Shown: in pieces, positions 43,201 to 52,406 of the stretch | How the letters are laid out: every line of letters begins with the position of its first letter | Position numbering within the stretch: the stretch's first letter is position 1 | Assembly (NCBI RefSeq): GCF_000717915.1 | Contig: NZ_JOCX01000023.1 | Span: forward strand, 1 to 64,000 | Length of the DNA: 64,000 nucleotides | Direction of reading: 5' to 3' | From: Streptomyces sp. NRRL S-244 | Lineage (GTDB): Bacteria > Actinomycetota > Actinomycetes > Streptomycetales > Streptomycetaceae | The notes under the pieces: generated by a model | Told to the model about the DNA's origin: nothing | The model's database searches: none | Seen by the model: only the letters and a program-made list of their open reading frames with translations | Position numbers and translations under genes: made by a program

Positions 43201-45678
43201 CTAGACCTCCAGGGTCGCCGTCAGCCGCGTGTCGCCGTGGGCGCGGCTCGCGCGGACCTCGTAGGAGCCGCCGATCCGCTGCCAGCGGCCGGCCCGCTCG
43301 TCCCAGATCTCGAAGGCGCGGGCGGGCAGCGCGATCTCGGCCTCGACGCTCTCGCCGGGGCCCGCCTCGACGCCCGCGAACGCGGCCAGCCAGCTCGCCG
43401 GACGCTCCACCGCCGCGCCCTGCGCGCCGTCGGACGCCTCGGCGACGGGGGCGAGGTAGAGCTGGACGACCTCGCGGCCGGGCCGCGTGCCGGTGTTGGT
43501 GACGCGGACCCGGGCGGTGGTCCCGGTGACCTCCAGGGACTCGTACGCCCAGTCGGTGTAGCCGAGGCCGTGCCCGAACGGGAAGGCGGGGGCGATGGCG
43601 TGGCGCTCGTACGCCCGGTAGCCGATGAAGAGGCCCTCGGTGTACTCCAGGCGCCCCTCGGCCGGGATCACCTCGGTGACCGGCGCGTCGGCGAACCGCG
43701 CGGGCCAGGTGGTGGGCAGTCGCCCGCCCGGCTCCGCGAGCCCGAGCAGTACGTCGGCCAGCGCGGCCCCGCCCTCCTGCCCGGGGAACCAGGTCAGGAG
43801 TACGGCGGCCACCTCGTCCCGCCACGGCAGCTCGACCGGGGATCCGGCGTTGACGACGACCACGGTGTTCGGGTTGGCGGCGGCGACGGCGCGCACGAGG
43901 TCGTCCTGGCGGCCCGGCAGGCACAGGTCGCGCCGGTCGAAGCCCTCGGACTCCACGCGCTCGGTGGTGGCGATGACCACGACGGCGGTGTCGGCGGCGC
44001 GGGCGGCGGCCACGGCCTCGGCGATCAGCTCGTCGGCGTCGCGCTGCGGGCCGAGGTGGAGCAGCGAGAACATGATCGCCTTGAGCGGCAGGGTGCTCGT
44101 GTCGGGGACCTGGAAGGTCAGCGAGACCTCGACGGCCTCGCCCTCGGCGAGGGTGACGCGGGCGCGTTCGCTGGGGGCGCCGAAGAAGGCCTCGAACGGG
44201 TCGGCCTCGTTGCCCATCGGCTGGACGCCGTCCCAGAGGGGCTCGCCGCCGACGGCCAGGCTGAACGCCCCGAGCCCGCGGGTGCCGAAGGCGTGCTCGC
44301 CGCTCTCGCGCGGCACGAACGTACCGGTGACCTCGATGCTCGCCATGGTCTCGTACGAGGCGCCCGCCGGCAGGTCGTCGCCGATCCACTGGACCTGGCC
44401 GGTCGGCAGGCTGCCCTCGCCGAGGACGGCCCCGGAGGCGTCGCGGCAGATCGCGCGGAGCTCGAAGCCCTTGTCGGCGGGGGTGAGTTCATCGGAGGGG
44501 TCGGCGCCGACGGCGAAGGTCAGGGCGCCTTCCGGGAGGGCGGCGGTCAGCCCGTCCAGCGGGGAGACGATCCGCTCGGGGAAGACGGTGGCCGAGCCGC
44601 CGCCGAGGACGCGGGCGTCGCGGGCGGCGGCGCCGAGCAGGGCGACGGTGCGGCCGGGGGCGGCGTCCAGCGGGAGGGCGCGCCGCTCGCCGGAGACGGC
44701 CTCGTTGCGTACGAGGACGAAGCCGCGGGCGGCGAGCTCGCGGGCCAGCGCCTGGCCGTCGATCGGGGCCGGGGCCTCGGTGACGACGGCGGGCGCGCCC
44801 TCCAGGATCCCGACGCGGGCGGCGAGGCGCAGGACGTTGCGCACGGCCTCGTCCACGGCGGACTCGGGGACCTCCCCGGCCCGGACGGCCGCGGCGAGGG
44901 CGGGCCCGTAGACGGTCTGCGGTCCGGGCATGGCGACGTCGAGGCCGCCGAGGATGTCGCCGGTGGTGGAGCGGGCGGCCATCCAGTCGGAGACGTTGTA
45001 CCCGTCGAAGCCCCATTCGCCGCGCAGGACCTCGTTCACGAGGTACCGGTGCTCGGTCATCGTCGTGCCGTTGACCTGGTTGTACGCCGTCATGATGCCC
45101 CAGGGGTGGGCGCTCGCGACGATGGCCTCGAAGGGCGCCAGGTACAGCTCGCGCAGCGGGCGCGGGGCGATGACGCTGTCGACGGTGAAGCGCTCGGTCT
45201 CGGCGTCGTTGCCGACGAAGTGCTTGACGGTGGTGCCGACACCGCCGTCCTGGACGCCGTTCACGTAGCCGGTGCCGATGGCGCCGGTGAGGTACGGGTC
45301 CTCGGAGTAGCACTCGAAGTGCCGGCCGCCCAGCGGGGAGCGGTGCAGGTTGACGGTGGGGGCGAGGAGGACGTGGACGCCCTTGCGGCGGGCCTCCTGG
45401 GCGAGGAGCCGGCCGGCGCGGCGGGCGAGCGCGGGGTCCCAGGCGGCGGCGAGCGCCGTGGGGGAGGGCAGGGCGATGGACGGGTCGTCGGCGGTCCAGC
45501 GCACGCCGCGGACCCCGATGGGGCCGTCGGACATGACCAGGGACTTCAGCCCGATCTCGGCGACGGCGGGCAGGGACCACATGTCCTGGCCGGCCAGCAG
45601 GCGGGCCTTGGTGTCGAGGTCCAGTTTGCCGAGCGCCGCCTCTACGGCGTCGTGGCGGACCTGATCGGCATCGGTCAC
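43201..45678 (-). CDS. Glycoside hydrolase family 3 beta-glucosidase with PA14-like insert
   Basis: 825 residues from GTG 45678 with GAGGAGG 7 nt upstream. The GH3 N-terminal barrel has VKHFVGNDAETERF and the nucleophile Asp in FDGYNVSDWMAARST. The alpha/beta sandwich follows (VRNEAVSGERRALPLD, ALLGAAARDARVLGGGS), with a PA14-like insert (GQVQWIGDDLPAGAS to GEPLWDGVQP) and a fibronectin III-like C-terminus (TDWAYESLEVTGTTARVRVT). No signal peptide: cytoplasmic, acting on imported oligosaccharides. It is divergent from a TetR gene which probably regulates it. Confidence 0.93.
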   Translation of the reverse strand: MTDADQVRHDAVEAALGKLDLDTKARLLAGQDMWSLPAVAEIGLKSLVMSDGPIGVRGVRWTADDPSIALPSPTALAAAWDPALARRAGRLLAQEARRKGVHVLLAPTVNLHRSPLGGRHFECYSEDPYLTGAIGTGYVNGVQDGGVGTTVKHFVGNDAETERFTVDSVIAPRPLRELYLAPFEAIVASAHPWGIMTAYNQVNGTTMTEHRYLVNEVLRGEWGFDGYNVSDWMAARSTTGDILGGLDVAMPGPQTVYGPALAAAVRAGEVPESAVDEAVRNVLRLAARVGILEGAPAVVTEAPAPIDGQALARELAARGFVLVRNEAVSGERRALPLDAAPGRTVALLGAAARDARVLGGGSATVFPERIVSPLDGLTAALPEGALTFAVGADPSDELTPADKGFELRAICRDASGAVLGEGSLPTGQVQWIGDDLPAGASYETMASIEVTGTFVPRESGEHAFGTRGLGAFSLAVGGEPLWDGVQPMGNEADPFEAFFGAPSERARVTLAEGEAVEVSLTFQVPDTSTLPLKAIMFSLLHLGPQRDADELIAEAVAAARAADTAVVVIATTERVESEGFDRRDLCLPGRQDDLVRAVAAANPNTVVVVNAGSPVELPWRDEVAAVLLTWFPGQEGGAALADVLLGLAEPGGRLPTTWPARFADAPVTEVIPAEGRLEYTEGLFIGYRAYERHAIAPAFPFGHGLGYTDWAYESLEVTGTTARVRVTNTGTRPGREVVQLYLAPVAEASDGAQGAAVERPASWLAAFAGVEAGPGESVEAEIALPARAFEIWDERAGRWQRIGGSYEVRASRAHGDTRLTATLEV

Positions 45679-45882
45679 GGCCGTGCCTCCTCGTTGAGTG
45701 CGTGCGGGTGCGTGCGGCGGGGTGCGGTGCGGTGGGGTGGGGTGCGGTGGGGGTGTCCCCCATCGTGGACCCGATACCGGTAGAGCGGTAGGGTTCGTAA
45801 TGTGTTCGTGATATTCCGATAACGTACGTACGGTCCCGCCGCCGATGCGGGGCACGGCGTGAGCGGAAGAGGTGCCGGGGCG
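45679..45882. promoter_or_regulatory. Divergent GH3/TetR promoter region with G-rich tandem words
   Basis: 204 bp. The left part (about 45695-45758) is a run of GGGTGCGGTGCGGTGGGGTGG-like words on the plus strand. The right part holds A/T-richer promoter-like DNA with ATATTCCGATAACGTACG. A CGTACGTACG palindrome near 45824 and ATACCGGTAGAGCGGTA nearby are candidate operators for the TetR protein. Confidence 0.55.
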
Positions 45883-46461
45883 ATGGCCAGGGCGAGGAGC
45901 GAGGAGCGGCGCGGCGACATCGTCCGCGCGGCGGTCGAGGTGATCGCGGAGCGCGGCTACCGCGGTGCGTCGCTGGGTGCGGTGGCCGAGCGCGTCGGCC
46001 TGACCCAGCAGGGGCTGCTGCACTACTTCCCGACCAAGGAGGCGCTGCTGGTCGCGGTGCTGGAGGAGCGGGACCGCTGGGACACCGGCGGCGGCTCGCG
46101 CGCCTCGGCCGGCACCTGGCGCCTGGACCTGCTGGCCTCGCTGGTGGAGTACAACGCCATGCGGCCCGGCATCGTGCAGACGTTCTCGGCGCTGCTGGGC
46201 GAGAGCGTCACCGACGGGCATCCGGCCCGGGAGTTCTTCACCGAGCGCTACGCGCAGGTGCGCTCCGAGATGGCGGCGGTGCTGCGCGCCGAATTCGGGG
46301 ACCGGCTGCCCTCGGGCCTCACGCCGGAGCAGGCGGCCCCGCTGCTGACCGCGGTCATGGACGGCCTCCAGTACCAGTGGCTGCTGGCCCCGGAGTCGGT
46401 GGACATGCCGGCCGCCTTCCGCTCCTTCCTGACCCTGCTGCGCGGCCCGGAAGCGGGCTAG
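45883..46461 (+). CDS. TetR family transcriptional regulator
   Basis: 192 residues from ATG 45883 (GTG 45859 is an alternative 8 codons upstream). The helix-turn-helix is RRGDIVRAAVEVIAERG, then YRGASLGAVAERVGLTQQGLLHYFPTKEALL, a clear TetR pattern. The ligand domain follows with PGIVQTFSALLGESVTDGHPAREFF. It is divergent from the GH3 glucosidase gene; local regulation of that gene is likely and typical of Streptomyces sugar hydrolases. The effector is unknown. Confidence 0.9.
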   Translation: MARARSEERRGDIVRAAVEVIAERGYRGASLGAVAERVGLTQQGLLHYFPTKEALLVAVLEERDRWDTGGGSRASAGTWRLDLLASLVEYNAMRPGIVQTFSALLGESVTDGHPAREFFTERYAQVRSEMAAVLRAEFGDRLPSGLTPEQAAPLLTAVMDGLQYQWLLAPESVDMPAAFRSFLTLLRGPEAG

Positions 46462-46474
46462 CGGACGCCGCGGT

Positions 46475-47125
46475 CTACGGACGGCCCAGCAGCGGGTCGT
46501 GGACGGCGCAGGGCGGGCGCCGGGCCGGGGCGGGGACCCGGTAGTAGACCCGGTCGCGCAGGCGTCCCGTCCAGGGCTCCCGCTCCGAGCGCCGCTTGAC
46601 CAGCAGGTGGCGGCTGCTGCCCTCCTCCAGGTGGGTGCGGTACGCGGCGAGCAGCGGGTCCGCGGGGCCGAGGAAATCCCGGATCTGGTCCTCCACCAGG
46701 CAGAACGGGCAGTCCGCGCCGGGCATGAGGTGGAACTGGCGGCCCTCCGGGTGGGCGTCGTCGGCGAAGGCGGTCAGGGCGAGCGCGCCGCTGAACATCA
46801 CGCACACGCCCACGACCTGGGGGCCGGCTGCCTCCGCCGCCTGCCGGATCAGACCGCGGAAGGCTTCGGTGTCGACCCGCTGGATACGGGCCGCCAGGGC
46901 CCGCACCGCCGCCAGCAGGCTGTGGACCGCGGCCGCCAGGGACACCAGGGCGACGGCGACCACGCCCCAGCCCGGCCCGGTGGCCGCGAGCAGCCACAGC
47001 ACGCCCGCGTTCAGGAGGGCCATGAGGAGCACGGCGACCCGCAGCCCGGCGCCGCTCGTGCGGACCAGGCGGTACGACACGACCAGGAAGGCGCCGGCGA
47101 GGACCGGGTGGATCCAGTCGGGCAT
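46475..47125 (-). CDS. Integral membrane protein, unknown function
   Basis: 216 residues from ATG 47125, with GGAGG 8 nt upstream. Three or four N-terminal membrane helices (IHPVLAGAFLVVSYRLV, VAVLLMALLNAGVLWLLAAT, VVAVALVSLAAAVHSLLAAV) precede a soluble domain with another weak hydrophobic stretch and a C-terminal part containing PGADCPFCLVEDQI. The CPFC is a CxxC pair that could be a redox or metal site. I do not recognise the family. Convergent with the TetR gene, with 13 bp between stops. Confidence 0.7.
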   Translation of the reverse strand: MPDWIHPVLAGAFLVVSYRLVRTSGAGLRVAVLLMALLNAGVLWLLAATGPGWGVVAVALVSLAAAVHSLLAAVRALAARIQRVDTEAFRGLIRQAAEAAGPQVVGVCVMFSGALALTAFADDAHPEGRQFHLMPGADCPFCLVEDQIRDFLGPADPLLAAYRTHLEEGSSRHLLVKRRSEREPWTGRLRDRVYYRVPAPARRPPCAVHDPLLGRP

Positions 47126-47246
47126 CAGCCGATCCTCCGTCAACTCCGGTGAGTGCGCGGACGGTTACAGCATCGCCCGGCCGCACCGCCACGTCGACCC
47201 CCGTACCGGCCCCCGGTGTTCGGGGCCGGGCTGGCATCCTGGGTGC

Positions 47247-47990
47247 GTGAAGATCGCAGCAGCGCAGCTCAGTTGTATTCCGGCCGACATGTCCGCCAAC
47301 ACGGAGCGGTGCGTCGCGCTCGCCGCCGAGGCCCGGGCGCAGGGCGCCGAGCTCGTCGTGTTCCCCGAGCTCACCCTCACCGGCTACGAGTTGGAGGCCC
47401 TCGCCGCCGACCCCGGGCTGTGGCTGGCGGACGCCGACGACCCCCGGCTGGATCCGCTGCGCTCCGCCGGCATCGCCTTCGCGGTCAACGCCGCGCTGCG
47501 CACCGCCGGTCCGCTGCCCGCCCTCGCGACCCTGGTCTACGGGGCGGACGGCGGGCACGTGACGACGTACGCCAAGCAGCACCTGTACGGGCACGAGCAG
47601 GGTGTGTTCGCGGCCGGCGGGCGTGCGGGCCGCTTCGAGCTCGGCGGGATCCGCTTCTCGCTCGGCGTCTGCTACGACAACCACTTCCCGCAGCTGACCG
47701 GCCGCGCGGCGGCGGACGGCTGCCGGGTCCACCTGGCGAGCTCCCTGTACGGGACGGGCGACGGCATCCGGGAGCGGGCCACCGTGTACCCCGGGATTGC
47801 CGAGGAGCACGGCCTGTACGTCGTCCTCGCCAACCACGTCGGTCCGGCGGGCCGGTGGACCGGCTGCGGGCGCGCCGCGGTCTGGGCCCCGGGCGGCGCA
47901 CTGCTGGCCGAGGCGGACGACCGTACGGCCTCCGTGGTGACGGCCGAGGTGGTGCCGGCCGCCGTGGTGACGCCCGGGACCGGCGCCTGA
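47247..47990 (+). CDS. Carbon-nitrogen hydrolase (nitrilase superfamily)
   Basis: 247 residues from GTG 47247. The catalytic triad is visible: Glu in LVVFPELTLTGYE, Lys in VTTYAKQHLYGHE, and Cys in FSLGVCYDNHFPQLTG. The start MKIAAAQLSCIPADMSAN is standard. Family members hydrolyse amides or N-carbamoyl compounds; the substrate here is unknown. It diverges from the membrane-protein gene on its left, with 121 bp between the two starts, and faces DUF2142 across a short repeat array. Confidence 0.9.
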   Translation: MKIAAAQLSCIPADMSANTERCVALAAEARAQGAELVVFPELTLTGYELEALAADPGLWLADADDPRLDPLRSAGIAFAVNAALRTAGPLPALATLVYGADGGHVTTYAKQHLYGHEQGVFAAGGRAGRFELGGIRFSLGVCYDNHFPQLTGRAAADGCRVHLASSLYGTGDGIRERATVYPGIAEEHGLYVVLANHVGPAGRWTGCGRAAVWAPGGALLAEADDRTASVVTAEVVPAAVVTPGTGA

Positions 47991-48028
47991 CGGCCCGCCG
48001 GTCCGGCTGCGTACCGGTCCGACGGCGG

Positions 48029-48070
48029 GCCGGACCGACGGCGTGCCGGACCGACGGCGTGCCGGACCGG
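48029..48070. repeat. Tandem 16-bp repeats
   Basis: GCCGGACCGACGGCGT twice (48029, 48045) plus a partial third unit, between the convergent nitrilase-family and DUF2142 genes. Confidence 0.7.
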
Positions 48071-48081
48071 CGGCCGAGCCG

Positions 48082-49674
48082 TCAGCCGATCGCCGGGACC
48101 TTGGAGTGCCGTCCGGAGCGGGTGCCGCCCTCCCGCTCCGCGGGAGCCTCCATCGCGGCGGGCTCGCGGTCCCGCACCAGCGCCGGCAGCACCAGGGCGA
48201 ACGCCGCCGCCGTGTACACGCCGGTCCACAGGATCCAGCCGCCGGGCGGTGCCCAGTGCGCCGAGAACGGCACCCACGGCCCGTTGACGCCGACCGCGAA
48301 GCGCCGCAGCGCCCAGAAGAACGCCGCCGCGTTCGCCAGCGCCAGCCCGGCGACGCCGAAGCCGACGAGCCGGCGCCACGGGAACCCCTGCTCGGGCGCG
48401 CGGCTCGCGCAGATCAGCACCGCCATCAGCGGCAGGCCCACGGCGAACGGCAGCAGGTAGCGGCCCTGCCAGACCATGCCGAGCTGCTCCGCCTGCGAGG
48501 CCTGGGCCGCCACCGGCACCACCACGATCGCCACGAGCATGCCGACCAGCGCCACCGCCTCGCGCATCCGCCCGTACGCCAGCCCCAGCGCGGTGACGAC
48601 CGCGATCACGCCCAGCCAGACCAGCCAGGTGAAGGCGGGCGCCGGGGTGTCCAGCCAGCCGAAGTAGCCGAGCATCTGGTGGACGTACGTCTCGGTGTTG
48701 CCGAAGGTCTGCCGGGCGGCTTCCTTGGCGGTGAGCGTCTTGGGCGTGTTGATCTCCGAGTTGTCGGGATGCGCCCGCGCCCAGAGCAGCGCACCGGCCG
48801 TGGCCAGCCCGAGCAGCGCGGTCCAGACCCACAGGGCCTTGCGGCGCAGCACCGAGCGCAGGACGCCGCGGTGGGCGAGCAGCAGGCCGAAGAAGACCGC
48901 CCCGGCGAACCAGATCAGCCCCAGCGGACGGATGTTGATCAGTACGAGTCCGCCGATGCCGACCCGGGCCAGCCGCCGGTTCAGCAGCCGCGGATCGGGC
49001 GACATCAGGATCGACAGCAGGGCGGTCCACACGAGGATGCCCGCGGCGATCTCACCGCCGCTGGGGTTGACCATGCCGGCCATGTACAGGGCCATCGGCG
49101 TGGCCGCGGTGAACACGCCGAGCAGCGCCACCGAGCGCCGGCGCCGCCACTCGGCGGCCGTGACCACGGCACTGGCCAGCAGCGCCGAGCACAGCGCCGC
49201 CGACATCAGCCGCATCAGGTACAGCCCCTTCGGGCCGTCGACCAGCAGGCTCGGCCAGCCGGTCACCATGTAGTACGCCGGGTGGTAGCGGCCGGCGGCG
49301 GTGGTCACCTGGACGGTCTTCTCCGAGTGCCCGATCGAGGGCGCGCAGGAGGCGGGCTCGTCCTCGTGCCAGGCGTAGCACTCGTGCTGCTTGGGCAGCG
49401 GCTTGTACCACTCGGGGAGCTGCACCCCGGTCTCGGCGAACTTGCCCTCGATGCCCGCCACCATGTGCGGGACCATCACCTCGGGGCCGCCGATCTGGCC
49501 CCGGGCGACGGCGGCCGCGCGGATGAAGTGGGCGTGCTCGTCCGGGGAGCCGCCGAGCGGGGTGGCGGCGGACCAGGAGGCCGCGAGCGTGAAGAACAGC
49601 GCGAAGGCGATGGCCCAGAGCCGCTTCGGGGTCCGGGCCGACCAGTCGGCCAGGCGCGTCAGTGCGGAGATCAT
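48082..49674 (-). CDS. DUF2142 multipass membrane protein, GT-C-like
   Basis: 530 residues with about ten membrane helices. The first periplasmic loop has the conserved GGSPDEHAHFIRA (Asp-Glu), the acidic pair typical of GT-C glycosyltransferases and of DUF2142. Later loops include YYMVTGWPSLLVDG, NPSGGEIAAGILVWTAL and GMVWQGRYLLPFAVGLPL, all family features. The likely role is transfer of a sugar from a lipid-linked donor to a cell-wall or surface polymer; this is inferred from fold similarity. It is followed upstream by a similar large membrane gene with a 13-bp gap, so the two form an operon. Confidence 0.83.
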   Translation of the reverse strand: MISALTRLADWSARTPKRLWAIAFALFFTLAASWSAATPLGGSPDEHAHFIRAAAVARGQIGGPEVMVPHMVAGIEGKFAETGVQLPEWYKPLPKQHECYAWHEDEPASCAPSIGHSEKTVQVTTAAGRYHPAYYMVTGWPSLLVDGPKGLYLMRLMSAALCSALLASAVVTAAEWRRRRSVALLGVFTAATPMALYMAGMVNPSGGEIAAGILVWTALLSILMSPDPRLLNRRLARVGIGGLVLINIRPLGLIWFAGAVFFGLLLAHRGVLRSVLRRKALWVWTALLGLATAGALLWARAHPDNSEINTPKTLTAKEAARQTFGNTETYVHQMLGYFGWLDTPAPAFTWLVWLGVIAVVTALGLAYGRMREAVALVGMLVAIVVVPVAAQASQAEQLGMVWQGRYLLPFAVGLPLMAVLICASRAPEQGFPWRRLVGFGVAGLALANAAAFFWALRRFAVGVNGPWVPFSAHWAPPGGWILWTGVYTAAAFALVLPALVRDREPAAMEAPAEREGGTRSGRHSKVPAIG

Positions 49675-49687
49675 CGCTTCCTTCTGG

Positions 49688-51427
49688 TCATCGGACGTAG
49701 CTCAGCCAGCTCTGGTCGCCGTCCTTGGAGCACTCGCCCTTCGGCGCGAACTTCGGGCACTTCCCGTCCTGCTGCCGGATGGTGTGCGAGACCCAGGGCA
49801 GGATCCGGTAGGTGCCGTCCTGCGCCGGCATGTAGCGGTCGGACATCGAGGAGGAGACCGTGCCGAGCAGCAGGAGGAGGGCGCAGAGGGTGCCGATCAC
49901 GGCGCCCTCGCGGCCGGGGAAGCCGGTACGGACGACGGCGGTGGCGGGCGCGGGCGCCCCCTCGACGGGCGCGGCCGCCCCGGCCCCCGGAGCGCTCGCC
50001 CCGGACGCCGTTCGCCGCTCGGCCAGCTTCAGCGAGACCAGGTGCGCCACCAGCGCGCACAGGATCAGCCCGCAGTAGAGCAGCTGGTTGTTGGTGCGCG
50101 TGTACAGCTGGACCGTCTGCGTCTCGTACATGTGCGAGGCGATGTACATGCGCATGATCCACGCGCTGATGAACATCGCGGCGATCGTGACGACCAGCGG
50201 CTTGCGCAGGCCCAGCCAGATCGCGGCGCCCAGGCACACGAACGTCACCAGGGCGAACAGCCCGACCCCGCCGAACTCCCCCGGCGGCGGCCAGTCGCCC
50301 ACCTTGCCGGGCATGTCCGTGCGCCACATCAGGTAGTAGGCCGGGTCGGTGAAGTTGTCGAAGCGGAAGTTGTAGTCCTTGGTGGTCTGCCCTTCCTTCA
50401 GCATGACCACCAGGTAGCGCCCGGCCACCACCAGGAACACCGCCAGGGCGCTGCCCATGAAGGCCGCGCCCTTGAACCGGCCGGTCTTCCACGGGAAGTA
50501 CAGCAGGGCGGCGAACAGCACGCCGGCCGCACTCCACAGGAACCAGCCCGAGTACGTGAGGAACAGCACGCCCAGCACCGCGCCGAACCCGGCGCCCTTG
50601 AGCAGCAGCGGGCGCCAGCCCTCGGTGCCGCTGCGGCGCAGCGCCACGACCATCGCCACCAGCACCGGGACCAGCAGGACGAGCACGGTCTGGCTGTACG
50701 GCTTGTACGAGTCGATCAGCGCGAACGCGGGCACGACGCCGAAGGCCAGCGCCCGGACGGGGCTCAGCAGCATCCGCCAGGCGAGGTAGACGAGCGGGCC
50801 GAAGGCGGCGGCGCCGAGGATCTGGAGGTCCTTGAACGCGTACGCGGTGTTGCCGCCGTGGAACCACTCGGCGTAGTAGCCGAGGGTGTAGAGCGGCATC
50901 GGCGGGTAGACCGGCGAGCCCGAGGGCTGCCCGTTCGCGACGGCGTGAGCCCATTCGACGATGCGGCCGCTGTCGCCGTTGAGGCCGAACATCGGCCACG
51001 GCGTGCCCAGCAGCGCGACGACGGCGCCCGCCGCGACGAAGCCGCTGGCCAGGCCCGCGAGGGCCGCGGCGGCCAGGCGCGTGGCGAGGTCGAAGTGGCG
51101 GCCGCCGCGCAGCCGCATCGCCAGCACCACGGCGGCGATGAAGAGAAGCCCGACCAGCGCGAACCGCAGCTGGATCGCGGCCAGGCCGCTGACCTGCGCG
51201 ATCCGGTTGAGCGGGTTGAGCTTGAAGCCGCGTGCCAGCAGCGGGAGGACCAGTGCCGCGGCGAACGCCACGGCGGCTTCCAGCAGCAGGAGCCCGCCGC
51301 GGGAGCGCAGGGCGCGCCGCGGCACCTGGTCCGCATCCGAGGACTTCGAGCTGCCGGGGGCGTTCGCGGCCGGTCCGCTCGGGGGAACGGCGCGCACGGC
51401 CGCCGACCCCTCGGTACTGACTGTCAC
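49688..51427 (-). CDS. Large GT-C-like membrane protein (possible AftA-like glycosyltransferase)
   Basis: About 579 residues from GTG 51427, which has AGGGA 8 nt upstream (an upstream GTG at 51511 lacks a site). A disordered N-terminus of about 45 residues precedes ten to twelve membrane helices. The first extracytoplasmic loop has NGDSGRIVEWAHAVANG, and TDMPGKVGDWPPPGEFGG occurs late. The pattern resembles AftA-type arabinofuranosyltransferases, but that name is tentative. It is first in a two-gene operon with DUF2142, suggesting a cell-envelope glycan function. The soluble C-terminus has two Cys (GKCPKFAPKGECSKDG). Confidence 0.65.
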   Translation of the reverse strand: MTVSTEGSAAVRAVPPSGPAANAPGSSKSSDADQVPRRALRSRGGLLLLEAAVAFAAALVLPLLARGFKLNPLNRIAQVSGLAAIQLRFALVGLLFIAAVVLAMRLRGGRHFDLATRLAAAALAGLASGFVAAGAVVALLGTPWPMFGLNGDSGRIVEWAHAVANGQPSGSPVYPPMPLYTLGYYAEWFHGGNTAYAFKDLQILGAAAFGPLVYLAWRMLLSPVRALAFGVVPAFALIDSYKPYSQTVLVLLVPVLVAMVVALRRSGTEGWRPLLLKGAGFGAVLGVLFLTYSGWFLWSAAGVLFAALLYFPWKTGRFKGAAFMGSALAVFLVVAGRYLVVMLKEGQTTKDYNFRFDNFTDPAYYLMWRTDMPGKVGDWPPPGEFGGVGLFALVTFVCLGAAIWLGLRKPLVVTIAAMFISAWIMRMYIASHMYETQTVQLYTRTNNQLLYCGLILCALVAHLVSLKLAERRTASGASAPGAGAAAPVEGAPAPATAVVRTGFPGREGAVIGTLCALLLLLGTVSSSMSDRYMPAQDGTYRILPWVSHTIRQQDGKCPKFAPKGECSKDGDQSWLSYVR

Positions 51428-51675
51428 TGACGGTGTCCCTACTGCTGGTCGGTGCTCGGCGCGACGGCCGGTCGTCGTTCTCGGCGATCCACTGCCCGGC
51501 TCCGTGCCCACGGCTTCGACGCCCGGAAGCTCCGACGGCTCCGGACGACGGCGGCGGGTGGCGGACTCAAGGACGGTGTGGGACAGCCTCGGCTCTTGCC
51601 GCCACGCATACTATCGGTCCGCAGGTGACGGGCACCGGCCCCGGAACGGGGCGGCAGCCGGGCGGGACGGCCCGG

Positions 51676-52260
51676 TCAGTCGAGGGCCCCGAATCCGGCG
51701 AGCAGGAAGAGCAGCACCCAGCCGCCCACCGACAGCCAGCCGAGCACCAGGCCGATCGTCGCGAGCCCGGCGCCCTCGTCGCCGCGCGCCCGGATCTGCG
51801 CCTTGGCGACGTGCCCGGTGGCCACGGCGCCCAGGCCCGCGGCGCCGAGCGTCGGCAGGCTCAGCACGCCGAGCGCGAGCGAGGTGATCGCCATCCCGTT
51901 GACCCGGCGGGCGGGCAGGGGCATGGGCAGCGGCATCGGCATCGGCCCGTACGCGGCGGGCAGCCCCACCGCGGCGGCGCCGAACGGGCCCGGCATCGGC
52001 CCGGACGGCAGGTCCCCGACCAGCTGCGCGAGCTGACCGTACGTCTGCGCCTTGTGCACGGCGTCGAAGCGCTGCCCGTATTCCTCGCGGGAGAGCCGGC
52101 CCTCGGCGTACGCGGCCTTGAGCACGTCCACCGTCCGGTCCCGGTCGGTGTTCGAGGCGCGCATCGCGGACTGCGCGGTGGGCGCGGGCTGCCACGGCTG
52201 CCCGTACGACTGCTGCTGAGGGCGGACCGGGTACGGCTGCCCCCACGGCTGTTCGGCCAT
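51676..52260 (-). CDS. DUF1707 and DUF4190 domain protein
   Basis: 194 residues. A Gln/Pro/Tyr-rich N-terminus is followed by the DUF1707 motif MRASNTDRDRTVDVLKAAYAEGRLSREEYGQRFD, then a Pro/Met-rich linker (AYGPMPMPLPMPLP), and a DUF4190-type pair of membrane helices (VNGMAITSLALGVLSL, IGLVLGWLSVGGWVLLFLL). DUF1707 is an actinobacterial cytoplasmic domain of unknown function linked to membrane anchors. The gene stands alone; it may belong to membrane stress systems. Confidence 0.88.
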   Translation of the reverse strand: MAEQPWGQPYPVRPQQQSYGQPWQPAPTAQSAMRASNTDRDRTVDVLKAAYAEGRLSREEYGQRFDAVHKAQTYGQLAQLVGDLPSGPMPGPFGAAAVGLPAAYGPMPMPLPMPLPARRVNGMAITSLALGVLSLPTLGAAGLGAVATGHVAKAQIRARGDEGAGLATIGLVLGWLSVGGWVLLFLLAGFGALD

Positions 52261-52406
52261 CCGGCCACCTCCGAAGCCCCTGCGCGCGGTACGCGTCTCT
52301 CCAGGATGGAGGACGAACGGGCGGCCACGATAGTTGCGGGGCCCCCGGGCTCACACCTGTGACAAGGACGACGCGTATGGACGACGTGTGTGATGGGGTG
52401 GCGGGC

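Noticed and set aside
43237..45783. An 848-codon frame antisense to the GH3 gene
   Set aside because: The GH3 catalytic motifs are on the minus strand. The opposite frame is Gly/Asp/Val/Arg low-complexity.
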